NCBI GenBank assembly: GCA_016937175.1
Contig: JAFGWL010000013.1
Coordinates: forward strand, 23,154 to 87,153
Origin: Candidatus Mcinerneyibacteriota bacterium
Lineage (GTDB): Bacteria; Macinerneyibacteriota; Macinerneyibacteria; Macinerneyibacteriales; DSCS01
Reading direction: 5' to 3'
DNA length: 64,000 nt
The notes beneath the pieces were generated by a model, which did no database searches, was not told where the DNA came from, and worked only from the letters and a program-made list of their open reading frames with translations. The position numbers and the translations under genes are program-made. Below, in pieces: positions 34,390 through 43,113 of the stretch. Numbering within the stretch: position 1 is the stretch's first letter; every line of letters starts with the position of its first letter.

Positions 34390-35162
34390 AGGTTCCCCCC
34401 CTCTTTGTTCAAGCATCCAAGAAGCCTGCTGAATTCTTCTACGGTCAGTTCCTGGGCCCGGGCATCAGGGCTCTTTCCCAGGGACTGTAAAAACTCTATG
34501 ACGACTTCTTTGTTATACTCTTTTTTGAGATTATTGACAAGAGTTTTCCTCCGTTCCCGGAAGGCCCGGAACAGGATATCAGCCTCTTTTCCACTGAACA
34601 GCGTTTCAGATACCGGCCTCATGGTTATCTTCAGAAGGGCCGAATCGACATTGGGGACCGGACGGAAGTCTCCCCTTTTGACCGTCCAAAGCTTTTCCAC
34701 ATGGGCGAAAAGACGGAGAAAGACACTGTAGGCGTTATAGTTTTCCGAATGGACAGGAGCTGTCAGGGCCAGCCCCACCTCTTTCTGGACCATGACGATG
34801 CCGCCGGCTATGGATTCCCTGTAGCGGATAAGATGGTTGAGAATAGGCTTTGTTATATAATAGGGCAGGTTGCCTGCAATGACCTGTTTTTTTCCGAAAT
34901 CCAGGGGAATGTCAAGTATATTTCCCTGAACCACTTCTATTCCGGGGGAAATATCCCTGAGTACCGGGATCAGCTCCCGGTCGATCTCGATAACGACGAA
35001 TCGGGGGAACGAGAGGCCGGCCAGTTCCCGTGTAAGGTTCCCGGTCCCACCGCCGATCTCCACCAGCGCATCCCCGTCGAATCCGGAAACAGCCTCGGCT
35101 ATAGATTTAAGCCAGTGAGGATTGATTAAAAAATTCTGCCCGAACCTCTTCTTAGCCTTCAA
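34386..35162 (-). CDS. rsmA: 16S rRNA adenine dimethyltransferase
   Basis: The 258-residue enzyme dimethylates two adenines (A1518, A1519) in 16S rRNA during small-subunit assembly. Motif I is VEIGGGTGNLT, the start is KRFGQNFLINPH and the catalytic motif is GNLPYYITKP, all typical of KsgA/RsmA. The C-terminal helical domain has FRERRKTLVNNLK. Its start overlaps the rqcP-like gene by 11 bases. Confidence 0.95.
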   Translation of the reverse strand: MKAKKRFGQNFLINPHWLKSIAEAVSGFDGDALVEIGGGTGNLTRELAGLSFPRFVVIEIDRELIPVLRDISPGIEVVQGNILDIPLDFGKKQVIAGNLPYYITKPILNHLIRYRESIAGGIVMVQKEVGLALTAPVHSENYNAYSVFLRLFAHVEKLWTVKRGDFRPVPNVDSALLKITMRPVSETLFSGKEADILFRAFRERRKTLVNNLKKEYNKEVVIEFLQSLGKSPDARAQELTVEEFSRLLGCLNKEGGNL

Positions 35163-35433
35163 CGACTTCCTCGGAAATGGTCTTGTAGAGAGAAGAAGCC
35201 TTCTGTTTTGAGACGTTTTTGGTCTGAGGTATCTCGCTGATCTCCACCACCAGGATCTTGTTATAGGCCTGGATCCTGATCCTGTCTCCCTCGTGTACTT
35301 CAGAGGCAGCCTTCAAAGTGACAAAACCGTCGGGCTCCTGAAGCCGCCAGACATGTCCCGCTTCACAGACTTCTTTGGCGGTGGAACGTTGTTTTAAAAT
35401 CCTTGATAGCTGCAAAAACTTATCAGTTCTCAT
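35152..35433 (-). CDS. rqcP: S4-domain RNA-binding protein, RqcP-like
   Basis: The 93-residue protein is a single S4 fold. MRTDKFLQLSRILKQRSTAKEVCEAGHV, then AASEVHEGDRIRI and a C-terminal KQKASSLYKTISEE closely follow the layout of RqcP/YabO from Bacillus. RqcP stabilises peptidyl-tRNA on obstructed large ribosomal subunits during alanine tailing. There is a small insertion (WRLQEPDGFVT) in the loop after the first helices. The related Hsp15 family is the alternative call. It overlaps the upstream foldase gene by 4 bases and rsmA by 11. Confidence 0.82.
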   Translation of the reverse strand: MRTDKFLQLSRILKQRSTAKEVCEAGHVWRLQEPDGFVTLKAASEVHEGDRIRIQAYNKILVVEISEIPQTKNVSKQKASSLYKTISEEVVEG

Positions 35434-36668
35434 ATCAATATCTCTATATAATATTTATTTTGCAATTTAGCATATAGTTTTTCAATCTCTTCTTGAATTT
35501 TCTGCCCGTAGACATAATTTTTCACATAGTCCCGGACCTCTTCAAAAGCCATCTGTCGTGCTTCCTGGTGCTGATCGAGATAGATAAATGTCAGCCCGTT
35601 ATTGATATAACTGACTGGTGAGATCTGGCCGGGTGCCAGCCTGTTAAGAATATCGAGTATGATGGTGTTTATCTCTCTTTTTTTGGCTTCCTCAAAGGGT
35701 ATCAGCTGAACACCGCTCAGGCTGGCCCATTCGCTTATCCCTTCCATCCCCTTCTTCTCAAAGGCGGTCATTACGTTCTTCTCAAAGGCTTTGCGCTTCT
35801 CTTCACTCACAGCCGGCAGAAGGATGATATGGCTGATGGCTCTCTTCTCTCCCTGTATATCACGGCATAGGGCGATATGATAGCCGAACTTTGTCTTGAA
35901 GGGGCGTGATATCTCCCCTTTTTTCAAATTGAAGGCGACTTCCTCGAACTCAGGGACCATCATCCCCTTTCCTATAAGGCCCAGATCGCCTCCCTTGGGA
36001 GCTGTGGGGCCCTGGGAGTATCGGCTGGCGGCCTCTTCAAAAGTCGTCTCATGGTCGAGAATACTTTTTCGGATATCAGCCAGCTTCATCATTATGGCCC
36101 GTTCGTCTTCGTCAGTCATAGCCAGAGGAAGATAGCCGATGGTATAGGTAAATGTTTCTGGAGTCTTGAACTCAGCGGAATTCTCATCGTAGGCCGCCTT
36201 GACTTCATCGTCGGAAATGGATATCCCCGGGCGGATCACAGTGGCGACATAGTTCTGGACGTACATCTCTTCTTTTATCTGCTGCCTGTAGATGGAGCGG
36301 AGGGTATTTTCATCCAGCCCCTCCTCCTTGAGGGCCTTTTTAAAAGAAGCTTCTCCTCCGAGGTTTTCCCGGATCCTTTCGATCATGGCATCCAGGCGCT
36401 TCTCGATATCATCGGAATTTACGACGAGTTCTTCGCTCTCAAGGGCTTCCATGTAGAGGACTTTGTTCTTTATCATCTCTTTCAGCACTTTACGCTGTTC
36501 TTCAATACTCTGGTCCGGGTTGCCCATCATAGCTTCTTTGACTTCACTTTTCAGAATGACCGTATCATTGATACGGGCGGCGATTCCGTCGGAATAACCT
36601 TCTCCCTGGGCCAAAACCGATCCCGCTGTCATGAGAAGAACCGTAAGACATCCGATGATGTGTTTCAT
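35430..36668 (-). CDS. SurA-like periplasmic peptidyl-prolyl isomerase
   Basis: The 412-residue protein has a signal peptide ending GSVLAQG, then a SurA-type N-terminal helical domain (about 25-150; IAARINDTVILKSEVKEAMM). A parvulin domain follows at about 170-275 (FEEAASRYSQGPTAPKGGDLG, FEEVAFNLKKGEISRP, FGYHIALCRD). A second, degenerate parvulin-like stretch lies at about 280-385. SurA-type proteins chaperone outer-membrane proteins through the periplasm. The ATG at 36668 is used because AAGGAG lies 8 bases upstream; a GTG three codons earlier touches that site. Third of three consecutive foldase genes. Confidence 0.88.
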   Translation of the reverse strand: MKHIIGCLTVLLMTAGSVLAQGEGYSDGIAARINDTVILKSEVKEAMMGNPDQSIEEQRKVLKEMIKNKVLYMEALESEELVVNSDDIEKRLDAMIERIRENLGGEASFKKALKEEGLDENTLRSIYRQQIKEEMYVQNYVATVIRPGISISDDEVKAAYDENSAEFKTPETFTYTIGYLPLAMTDEDERAIMMKLADIRKSILDHETTFEEAASRYSQGPTAPKGGDLGLIGKGMMVPEFEEVAFNLKKGEISRPFKTKFGYHIALCRDIQGEKRAISHIILLPAVSEEKRKAFEKNVMTAFEKKGMEGISEWASLSGVQLIPFEEAKKREINTIILDILNRLAPGQISPVSYINNGLTFIYLDQHQEARQMAFEEVRDYVKNYVYGQKIQEEIEKLYAKLQNKYYIEILI

Positions 36669-36680
36669 ATGCAACACTCC

Positions 36681-37622
36681 TTACCTTTTAAAATAGTTTT
36701 CATTGATTGTAATGTCATAACTCCGTTTTTTGAGAGAATTGATCCACTGGTCATACCGGAGCTCTCTTTTTTTCAGTAAAATGATCTGCTTGATAGTAGC
36801 TTCCACCTCTGAAAGGCTGATCTTTTTGGCATAGACCTTTTTTTCCACTTTAAAGAGGTGGTAACGTCCGTATTCATCTTCAAGGATCTGTGATACGCCC
36901 CCTGTCCTCAGGGCAAAGAGCTCCTTGGCGTAATTTTCAGGCAGGTCGTCACGGGTATAGATGCGGGTCCCGCTTTCATCCAGCTGTCCGGTCAGGGTGA
37001 CATAGATATCATCAAACTTTTCACCCGCTTTCAGCCGTTCGGTGACGGCATTGGCCTCCTCCAAAGTGGCAAAATCAAGCTCTTTCACTTCAATGGATTC
37101 CGAATGGGTGTAATCATCCTGGTTGTCAGCGTAATACTTCAGGATCTCTTTGTTGGTGACATTGATATTGTTATAGACCTTCTGTTCCTCCACAAGCCTG
37201 ATAAGCCAGTAACGCCTGAGAAATTCTTTGAATCTGTCCCGGGTAAGCCCGGCCTTTTTGATGTAATCCTGAAAATGTTCTTCGCCGTATTGGCCTATGA
37301 TGTTCCTCAACTCCTCTTCCAGCTGATAATCGTTCACTTCGATCTTCTCGCGTCTCGCCACTTCGAGGATGATCTCCTCGTCGATATAGTCATTGAGGAT
37401 CTTATATTTGAGCTGGATAAGATCGGCTTCCTTGACACCCTGAGTCGCAGCCCCCAGCCTAAAGGCGAAAAAATCCTCGAACTCACCGACGGTGACGATC
37501 TTGTCATTGATCTTGGCCAGGATGGCATTTCTCTTGATCTCTTCACTGCTGCGGGAACAGGCGCCGGCCAGAAGAGCCAGTGACGTCAAAACAGCGATGA
37601 TTTTCCCTTTTGACAGAATCAT
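36681..37622 (-). CDS. PpiC/PrsA-like foldase lipoprotein
   Basis: The 313-residue protein has a lipoprotein signal with lipobox AGAC (Cys22). NAILAKINDKIVTVGEFEDFF begins a SurA/PrsA N-terminal domain, and a parvulin-like domain covers about 175-265 (VKELDFATLEEANAVTERL, ELFALRTGGVSQILEDEYG, YHLFKVEKK). The GGDLG-type catalytic loop of active parvulins is not obvious, so chaperone activity without isomerase activity is possible. It overlaps the upstream gene by 4 bases and precedes the SurA-like gene by 12. Confidence 0.83.
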   Translation of the reverse strand: MILSKGKIIAVLTSLALLAGACSRSSEEIKRNAILAKINDKIVTVGEFEDFFAFRLGAATQGVKEADLIQLKYKILNDYIDEEIILEVARREKIEVNDYQLEEELRNIIGQYGEEHFQDYIKKAGLTRDRFKEFLRRYWLIRLVEEQKVYNNINVTNKEILKYYADNQDDYTHSESIEVKELDFATLEEANAVTERLKAGEKFDDIYVTLTGQLDESGTRIYTRDDLPENYAKELFALRTGGVSQILEDEYGRYHLFKVEKKVYAKKISLSEVEATIKQIILLKKRELRYDQWINSLKKRSYDITINENYFKR

Positions 37623-38476
37623 AATGTCCCTTCGAATCCTTTTACTCTATATTTAACCAGCAGGTGCTTGAGAAGTTCCTCCAAAGCCTCTTTTCCCTTG
37701 ATCTTACGGATAGCCTCGCGGATCTCTCCGGCTACGGCTTCACGCTTTAAAAAGTCATTTTTCCAGACCTTATCACGGACGACAAAGACATAATAAAAGG
37801 TCCGACCCTCCTCCTCATAACGCACGGGCCTGAGGGCTCTCCCTGTAGGGGCTGCAAGGATATCCTCCCGTATATCGTCTCCCAGGTCATTGAAGGGGAG
37901 ATACCCCAGATCGGAAAAACCCGAAGTCTCTATCTCGCTGTAAAAAGTTGCGGGATCCATCTTCTGATCGTTGACTGACTCCATGGCTTTCAGGGCTTCT
38001 TCTTCATTCCGTGTGAAGATGACGACAAGCCAGGCCATCCCCTCTTCTGCTCTGTATTCCTCTTCTTTTCGATTCTGATAATAGCGGTTCACTTCATCGT
38101 CGGTTACGGTGACCTCTTTTTGGACATACTGACGGATTGCTTCAGCGACAACAAGGTTTTCTCTGTAATCCTCTACCTTCCGTTCAATGGAGCGGTAGGA
38201 TGCGCTCCCCTTCTCAAGCCCCATGTTTGAAGACTCCAGCAGGATAAGACGGCTGCGAAGCCATCCCCTGATGATCTCGCTGCGTTGGGATTCGGTGAGT
38301 TTCTGTTCATCGATCCCCCGGTCACGCAGATAAGAGGAAAACTCCCCGGTGCTCAGGGTGAACCCTCTCCCTTCCAGAAGCAGTTCTCCCTCTCCCGGCC
38401 TCACGACAAAGAGGATAAGAGCGGCGATCAGCAGAACCGCACATACCATAAGAATGATCCATTTCTTTTTATTCAC
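37619..38476 (-). CDS. Membrane-anchored SurA/PpiC-like foldase
   Basis: The 285-residue protein has an N-terminal membrane anchor (residues 6-26, IILMVCAVLLIAALILFVV) without a clear cleavage site. A SurA-type helical region (LTESQRSEIIRGWLRSRLIL) and a divergent parvulin-like domain at about 145-245 (WLVVIFTRNEEEALKAMESV, FSDLGYLPFNDLGDDIRED, YYVFVVRDKVW) follow. It is the first gene of the 9-gene operon and starts 18 bases past the promoter -10. Having three such genes in a row implies a dedicated outer-membrane folding path. Confidence 0.78.
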   Translation of the reverse strand: MNKKKWIILMVCAVLLIAALILFVVRPGEGELLLEGRGFTLSTGEFSSYLRDRGIDEQKLTESQRSEIIRGWLRSRLILLESSNMGLEKGSASYRSIERKVEDYRENLVVAEAIRQYVQKEVTVTDDEVNRYYQNRKEEEYRAEEGMAWLVVIFTRNEEEALKAMESVNDQKMDPATFYSEIETSGFSDLGYLPFNDLGDDIREDILAAPTGRALRPVRYEEEGRTFYYVFVVRDKVWKNDFLKREAVAGEIREAIRKIKGKEALEELLKHLLVKYRVKGFEGTL

Positions 38477-38493
38477 TGAAAACCCCCATCATT

Positions 38494-38522
38494 AGAATAA
38501 AAGAAGCCCTTTCCTTTGTCAA
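38494..38522 (-). promoter_or_regulatory. Promoter of the foldase-rqcP-rsmA-lgt-purE operon
   Basis: A perfect TTGACA (38522-38517) and TATTCT (38499-38494) are 17 bases apart on the minus strand. Transcription would start near 38487, about 11 bases before the first ATG at 38476. Confidence 0.8.
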
Positions 38523-38531
38523 TCATCATCC

Positions 38532-38571
38532 GCCCTCGGCGGGGGAAACTAGACTTCCCCCGCTAAAGGGC
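38532..38571 (-). terminator. Strong stem-loop after arcB
   Basis: Nested inverted repeats form one long hairpin: an inner stem of GCGGGGGAA with TTCCCCCGC and an outer stem of GCCCT with AGGGC. It begins 10 bases after the arcB stop. No T-run follows, so it may work as an mRNA 3-prime stabiliser or a Rho-assisted end rather than a classic terminator. The next promoter starts 10 bases further on. Confidence 0.6.
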
Positions 38572-38580
38572 ATGAGAGCC

Positions 38581-39561
38581 TCAGGCTCCCAGAGTCGCCA
38601 CCATCACGGCTTTGATGGTGTGCATGCGGTTTTCCGCCTGGTCGAAGACTTTGGAATGCTTGCTTTCAAAGACTTCATCGGTCACTTCCTGGATCTCAGG
38701 ATTGGCTTTGGACATGTCTGTATCTTCATTATGGAAAGAAGGCAAGCAGTGGAGGAAGATCATCTCTTCTTTCCCTGTCTTGCGCACCATATCCATGGTG
38801 ATCCGGTAGGGTTTTAAAAGGTTGATCCTCTCCTGGATCTTGTCCTCTTCACCCATGGAGGCCCAGACGTCTGTGTAGAGGACATCGCAGTCTTTGACGC
38901 CCTTATCCACATCATCGGTGATCGTGATAGAGGCTCCTGTCTCGGCAGCGATCTTTTCAGCATAATCCACCAGGGAATTTTCAGGGAAGAGGGATTTGGG
39001 AGCCACGATCCGGAAGTCCATACCCATCTTGGCCGCGCCGATCATCAGAGAATTGGCCATATTGTTGCGTCCGTCGCCGACATAAGCGAAGACGATCCCC
39101 TTGAGGCGTCCGAAATTCTCTTTGACGGTAAGGAAGTCGGCCAGGATCTGTGTGGGATGATATTGGTCAGTCAATCCGTTCCATACGGGGACTCCCGCCC
39201 AGCGTGCGAGTTCTTCCACGGTCTCATGCTTGAAGCCGCGGAATTCTATACCGTCGAACATCCTTCCCAGGACACGGGCTGTATCTTTGACCGTCTCTTT
39301 TTTCCCAAGCTGGATATCGTTTTTCCCGAGATATTCGGGATGTGCCCCTTCATCCACACAGGCCACGGTAAAAGCGGCGCGTGTCCTAGTCGAGGGTTTC
39401 TCGAAAATAAGGGCGATGTTCTTGCCTTCAAGGCTTTTTGTCCTGATGCCTGCATACTTGTTCTTTTTCAGGGTCTCTGACAGGCCGATGAGAAAATCGA
39501 TCTCTTCAGGGGTAAAGTCTTTTAAAGCCAGCAGATGTCTTCCTTTCAGATTGAAAGCCAT
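38581..39561 (-). CDS. arcB: Ornithine carbamoyltransferase, catabolic type
   Basis: The 326-residue enzyme interconverts citrulline and ornithine plus carbamoyl phosphate. The carbamoyl-phosphate site is [12 protein letters not shown], followed by [12 protein letters not shown], the ornithine loop [13 protein letters not shown] and the end [22 protein letters not shown], all close to ArcB. With carbamate kinase directly upstream it would work in the arginine deiminase pathway, releasing ATP. No arcA is in the window. It starts 18 bases after arcC with AAAGGAGG before its ATG. Confidence 0.94.
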   Translation of the reverse strand: MAFNLKGRHLLALKDFTPEEIDFLIGLSETLKKNKYAGIRTKSLEGKNIALIFEKPSTRTRAAFTVACVDEGAHPEYLGKNDIQLGKKETVKDTARVLGRMFDGIEFRGFKHETVEELARWAGVPVWNGLTDQYHPTQILADFLTVKENFGRLKGIVFAYVGDGRNNMANSLMIGAAKMGMDFRIVAPKSLFPENSLVDYAEKIAAETGASITITDDVDKGVKDCDVLYTDVWASMGEEDKIQERINLLKPYRITMDMVRKTGKEEMIFLHCLPSFHNEDTDMSKANPEIQEVTDEVFESKHSKVFDQAENRMHTIKAVMVATLGA

Positions 39562-39579
39562 AATTCCTCCTTTAAATTT

Positions 39580-40527
39580 TTATTCGATAATGGTTCCTGT
39601 TTTGCCTTCTAAAGCTTCTTCAATGGTCTCGGGGAGAGTAATGATGACCTTTTTTCCGCCCATTTCAATAAAATCGATGGCGGCTTTGATCTTGGGGCCC
39701 ATGCTTCCCTTGGGGAAGTGCCCCTCTTCCATATACTTTTTGCATTCTGCCACAGTCATCCTGTCCAATGTCCTCTCCTGGGGAGTCCCGAAACCCAGGG
39801 CGACTTTTTCCACCCCTGTGGAAATGACCAGTATCTCAGCCCCTATCTCCAGAGCCAGGACAGCGCTGGCCAGGTCCTTGTCTATAACGGCATCCACCCC
39901 TTCAAGGGTCCCGTCTTCTTCATAGTAGACAGGGATCCCGCCGCCGCCTACTGTGATGACGACGACACCCTCTTCAATGAGGCGTTTGATGACATTCTTT
40001 TCCACCACAGTCTGGGGAACGGGAGAAGGGACCACCCGGCGCCATCCGCGCCCGGCGTCTTCCACTATGCTCCAGCCCTTTTCACTGATCAGCCCTTTAG
40101 CCTGCTCTTCAGTATAGAACGGGCCCACGGGCTTTGAGGGATTAAGCATCTGGGGGTCCTGAGGATCCACGACCACCTGAGAGAGGATGGTGACCACATC
40201 CCGTTCGATCCCCTCTTTGGCAAGCCTGTTCTGCAGGGACTGTTCTATCATATATCCCATTCCGCCTTCTGTATCGGCCACAATGACACCAAGGGGCCGG
40301 TCAGGCACGTTTCTGGAAAGCCCGGCTTCGACCCGAAGCATCATATTTCCGGCCTGGGGACCGTTCCCGTGGGTAATTGCGACGTTGTAATCGTGTTTGA
40401 TGACCTTTATTATCCCGTCCAGAGACGCCCTTGTATTGGCGAATTCTTCGGCGACGGTTCCCTTTTGCCCTTTGCGGATAATAGCATTCCCGCCCAGGGC
40501 GATGACGACTTTCTTCTTCTCTGACAT
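39580..40527 (-). CDS. arcC: Carbamate kinase
   Basis: The 315-residue enzyme uses carbamoyl phosphate and ADP to make ATP, ammonia and CO2, the energy-yielding step of arginine or citrulline breakdown. ALGGNAIIRKGQKGT, ITHGNGPQAGNM, VPSPVPQTVVE, VGGGGIPV, GVDAVIDKDLASAVLA and FPKGSMGPKIKAA are diagnostic. First gene of the arcC-arcB unit with its own promoter; GGAGG lies 6 bases before the ATG. Confidence 0.95.
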   Translation of the reverse strand: MSEKKKVVIALGGNAIIRKGQKGTVAEEFANTRASLDGIIKVIKHDYNVAITHGNGPQAGNMMLRVEAGLSRNVPDRPLGVIVADTEGGMGYMIEQSLQNRLAKEGIERDVVTILSQVVVDPQDPQMLNPSKPVGPFYTEEQAKGLISEKGWSIVEDAGRGWRRVVPSPVPQTVVEKNVIKRLIEEGVVVITVGGGGIPVYYEEDGTLEGVDAVIDKDLASAVLALEIGAEILVISTGVEKVALGFGTPQERTLDRMTVAECKKYMEEGHFPKGSMGPKIKAAIDFIEMGGKKVIITLPETIEEALEGKTGTIIE

Positions 40528-40569
40528 GTCTTACCTCCAAAAAATAAAAGCCTGGCGTGTTGCTCCATC

Positions 40570-40597
40570 ATTATAGTGAAAACATGGTCTTTAACAA
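40570..40597 (-). promoter_or_regulatory. Promoter of arcC-arcB
   Basis: TTGTTA (40597-40592) and a perfect TATAAT (40575-40570) are 16 bases apart on the minus strand, just downstream of the hairpin that ends the GTPase gene. The leader before arcC is about 36 bases. Confidence 0.7.
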
Positions 40598-40612
40598 GAG
40601 AAATCAAAGAGG

Positions 40613-40639
40613 CCCGGGGAGAGGATTTCTCTCCCCGGG
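40613..40639 (-). terminator. Terminator hairpin between the cpgs-like gene and arcC
   Basis: The arms CCCGGGGAGAG and CTCTCCCCGGG are perfect 11-base complements with a 5-base loop, starting 9 bases after the stop of the upstream gene. A moderately T-rich stretch follows on the minus strand. Read-through into arcC is possible. Confidence 0.75.
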
Positions 40640-40647
40640 GAAAGATA

Positions 40648-41964
40648 TTATTTAATCTTTTTGGTGATAATATCTTCCAGAGTGGGCTCGCCGATCTCCT
40701 GAAGTTCGTACTTCACGCGGACGGCAGGCTGTTTGATATTGATGATCCGACGCAGGTCGATGGGTGTCCCGATGATGACCATCTCGGCATCGCTCTTATT
40801 TATCGTCTTTTCCAGGTCTTTCATCTGATCTTCGCCGTAACCCATAGCCGGAAGGAGGATCCCGATCTCGGGATAGATCTCGAAGGTCTCGGCAATGGAA
40901 CCCACAGCGAACTCCCTGGGGTCGATAAGCTCGGAAGCGCCGTATTTCATAGCGGCGATGACGCCGGCTCCGTACTGCATCTCACCATGGGTAAGTGTGG
41001 GGCCGTCTTCCACGACGAGGACACGTTTTCCGGCGATCTCATGACCGTTCTCCACAAAAATGGGAGAAGCGCCGTCCACGACGATGGCGTTGGGGTTGTG
41101 CAGGCGGATGTTCTCACGGACCTCTTCGATGCCTTCCAGGTCGGCGGTGTCGATCTTGTTGATGACGATGACATCGGCCATACGGAGGTTGGCTTCGCCG
41201 GGATAATAGCTCACTTCAGCTCCGGGCCTGTGGGGATCGGCGACGACGATGGCCAGGTCAGGCTGATAGAAGGGGAAATCGTTGTTTCCGCCGTCCCAGA
41301 TGATGACGTCGGCTTCTTTTTCCGCTTCGCGCAGGATAGCCTCATAATCGACACCCGCATAGATAACGCTGCCCATGGCGATATGGGGCTCATACTCTTC
41401 CATCTCTTCAATGGTGCAGTCATGTTTTTTCAGATCCTCGATAGAGGCAAAACGCTGGACTTTCTGTTTGACCAGGTCGCCGTAAGGCATGGGGTGACGG
41501 ATTGAAACGACTTTTTTGCCCATAGCCTGAAGGATCTTGACAACACGGCGTGTCGTCTGGCTTTTTCCGCAACCTGTCCGTGTTGCGCAGATAGAGATCA
41601 CGGGTTTGCTGGATTTGATCATCGTCGTCTTTCCGCCCATGAGCCAGAAGTCGGCTCCGGCTGCATTGGCGATGGATGATTTATGCATGACGTCGATATG
41701 CTTTTTATCGGAATAGGCAAAGACCACCACATCGATATTGTGCTTCTTGATCAGGTCCGTCATCTTCTCTTCAGGGTAGATCGGGATTCCCTGGGGATAA
41801 AGTTTTCCGGCCAGTTCAGCAGGATATTTCTTATCATCGATTCCGGGGATCTGAGTCGCAGTGAATGCCACCACGTTATAATCTTCATTGTCCCTGAAAA
41901 AGACGTTGAAGTTGTGGAAATCTCTTCCGGCTGCGCCGAGAATCAATACGTTTCTTTTTGCCAT
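40648..41964 (-). CDS. GTPase related to cyclic 2,3-diphosphoglycerate synthetase
   Basis: The 438-residue cytoplasmic protein has an N-terminal Rossmann-like part (NVLILGAAGRDFHNFNVFF), then a P-loop in CATRTGCGKSQTTRR. ADVIIWDGGNNDFPFYQPD, VIVINKIDTAD and MGYGEDQMKDLEKTIN follow, as in the archaeal cyclic 2,3-diphosphoglycerate synthetase (cpgs) family. Bacterial homologues are often found beside carbamate kinase and carbamoyltransferases, and their reaction is not established. Here arcC follows after a terminator and a separate promoter, so the gene is an independent unit within an arginine-catabolism cluster. A good ribosome binding site (AGGAGG) precedes the ATG. Confidence 0.82.
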   Translation of the reverse strand: MAKRNVLILGAAGRDFHNFNVFFRDNEDYNVVAFTATQIPGIDDKKYPAELAGKLYPQGIPIYPEEKMTDLIKKHNIDVVVFAYSDKKHIDVMHKSSIANAAGADFWLMGGKTTMIKSSKPVISICATRTGCGKSQTTRRVVKILQAMGKKVVSIRHPMPYGDLVKQKVQRFASIEDLKKHDCTIEEMEEYEPHIAMGSVIYAGVDYEAILREAEKEADVIIWDGGNNDFPFYQPDLAIVVADPHRPGAEVSYYPGEANLRMADVIVINKIDTADLEGIEEVRENIRLHNPNAIVVDGASPIFVENGHEIAGKRVLVVEDGPTLTHGEMQYGAGVIAAMKYGASELIDPREFAVGSIAETFEIYPEIGILLPAMGYGEDQMKDLEKTINKSDAEMVIIGTPIDLRRIINIKQPAVRVKYELQEIGEPTLEDIITKKIK

Positions 41965-42003
41965 AGTTACCTCCTGTTTTTGTTAAGTTTTCATCCGATA
42001 ATT

Positions 42004-42031
42004 ACAATATATCCTTAAACCTTTTTGTCAA
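42004..42031 (-). promoter_or_regulatory. Promoter of the cpgs-like gene
   Basis: A perfect TTGACA (42031-42026) and TATTGT (42009-42004) are 16 bases apart on the minus strand. It lies right after the hemW stop and gives a leader of about 35 bases. Confidence 0.65.
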
Positions 42032-42039
42032 ATCTTTTT

Positions 42040-43113
42040 TTAGAGCCCCAAACGCTCCAAAACTCCCAGAATTAGGGTGTTGGAGATGAAAAAGGCGTCC
42101 GGGACAAGGGACAGCTGCCGCCCCTCCAGTTTTAAAAAGCTTCGCAGCTCCCCCAGGGAGTGTTCCAGGATCCCGGTTTCTGCTTCTGTCAGAGTGATGC
42201 CCTCTTCCAGGCGGAGGCCCATCATCACTTCGATATTTCTCTTCTCTTTTGTGCCGAGACGCTGCCGCGCACTTCCCTCTCCGCTCATATAGAGAGCCAG
42301 ATCATCAGGATTCCGGGTCATCTCTCTTCCTGTATACCCTGAAGCTCCTGCTCCCAGGCCGATATAAGGAGTAAAGTGCCAATATTTAAGGTTATGGAGA
42401 GATTCATATCCGGGACGGGCAAAATTGGAGATCTCATATCGCCTGTAGCCTCTTGTTTCCAATTCAGCCACAAGTTTTGCATAGGACTCGGCTTCTTCAT
42501 CATTGCCGGCTTCAGCAGCCTCTCCTCTGTCGATCCTTTTTTGCAGGGGTGTCCCCTCCTCTACCTTGAGGTCATACCATGAGATGTGATCGGGATCGAT
42601 CCTGCCCAACACCTCCCCCTCCTCTCGGACATCCTCGCCGGGAATTCCGAAGATCAGGTCTACAGAGAGGTTGTCGAAGGCCTCCCGGGCCAGGAGAAGG
42701 CGTTCTTCCATATCAGACACAGAGCGCCGTCCCAGATATCGCCGCTTCTTTTCAGAAAAGGACTGCACACCCACGGAGAGACGGTTGAACCCGGCCTCTT
42801 TGAGACAGGAGAGCTTCTGAGGTGAGATATCCTCAGGGTTGACTTCCATGGTGACTTCCCGGCGGGTGCCCGGGAAAAAACGTTCTGTAGCCGCCATAAG
42901 CCGCATGATCTGGCTGCAGGAAAGAAGAGAGGGTGTCCCCCCTCCCACATAAAGGGTGTCGGCGGCATCTCCCCCCTTCTCCTCCATCTCCCGGATCAGG
43001 GCATCCAGATAGGAGTCGGGAACAGACGAACTCTCCTCAGAGTAGAAGGCGCAGTAATCGCATTTGCGACGGCAGAAAGGAATATGGATATAGAGCCCGT
43101 TTTCAAGGCTCAT
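42040..43113 (-). CDS. hemW: Radical-SAM heme chaperone HemW (HemN-like)
   Basis: The 357-residue protein opens with LYIHIPFCRRKCDYCAF, the C-x3-C-x2-C cluster motif of the HemN/HemW family. LYVGGGTPSLL, TMEVNPEDIS, NRLSVGVQSF, VDLIFGIPGE and GLGAGASGY follow. Its length and the lack of the longer HemN N-terminal region favour HemW, a heme-binding chaperone, over oxygen-independent coproporphyrinogen dehydrogenase. It overlaps the PQQ-repeat gene by 11 bases and is the last gene of the operon. Confidence 0.9.
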   Translation of the reverse strand: MSLENGLYIHIPFCRRKCDYCAFYSEESSSVPDSYLDALIREMEEKGGDAADTLYVGGGTPSLLSCSQIMRLMAATERFFPGTRREVTMEVNPEDISPQKLSCLKEAGFNRLSVGVQSFSEKKRRYLGRRSVSDMEERLLLAREAFDNLSVDLIFGIPGEDVREEGEVLGRIDPDHISWYDLKVEEGTPLQKRIDRGEAAEAGNDEEAESYAKLVAELETRGYRRYEISNFARPGYESLHNLKYWHFTPYIGLGAGASGYTGREMTRNPDDLALYMSGEGSARQRLGTKEKRNIEVMMGLRLEEGITLTEAETGILEHSLGELRSFLKLEGRQLSLVPDAFFISNTLILGVLERLGL

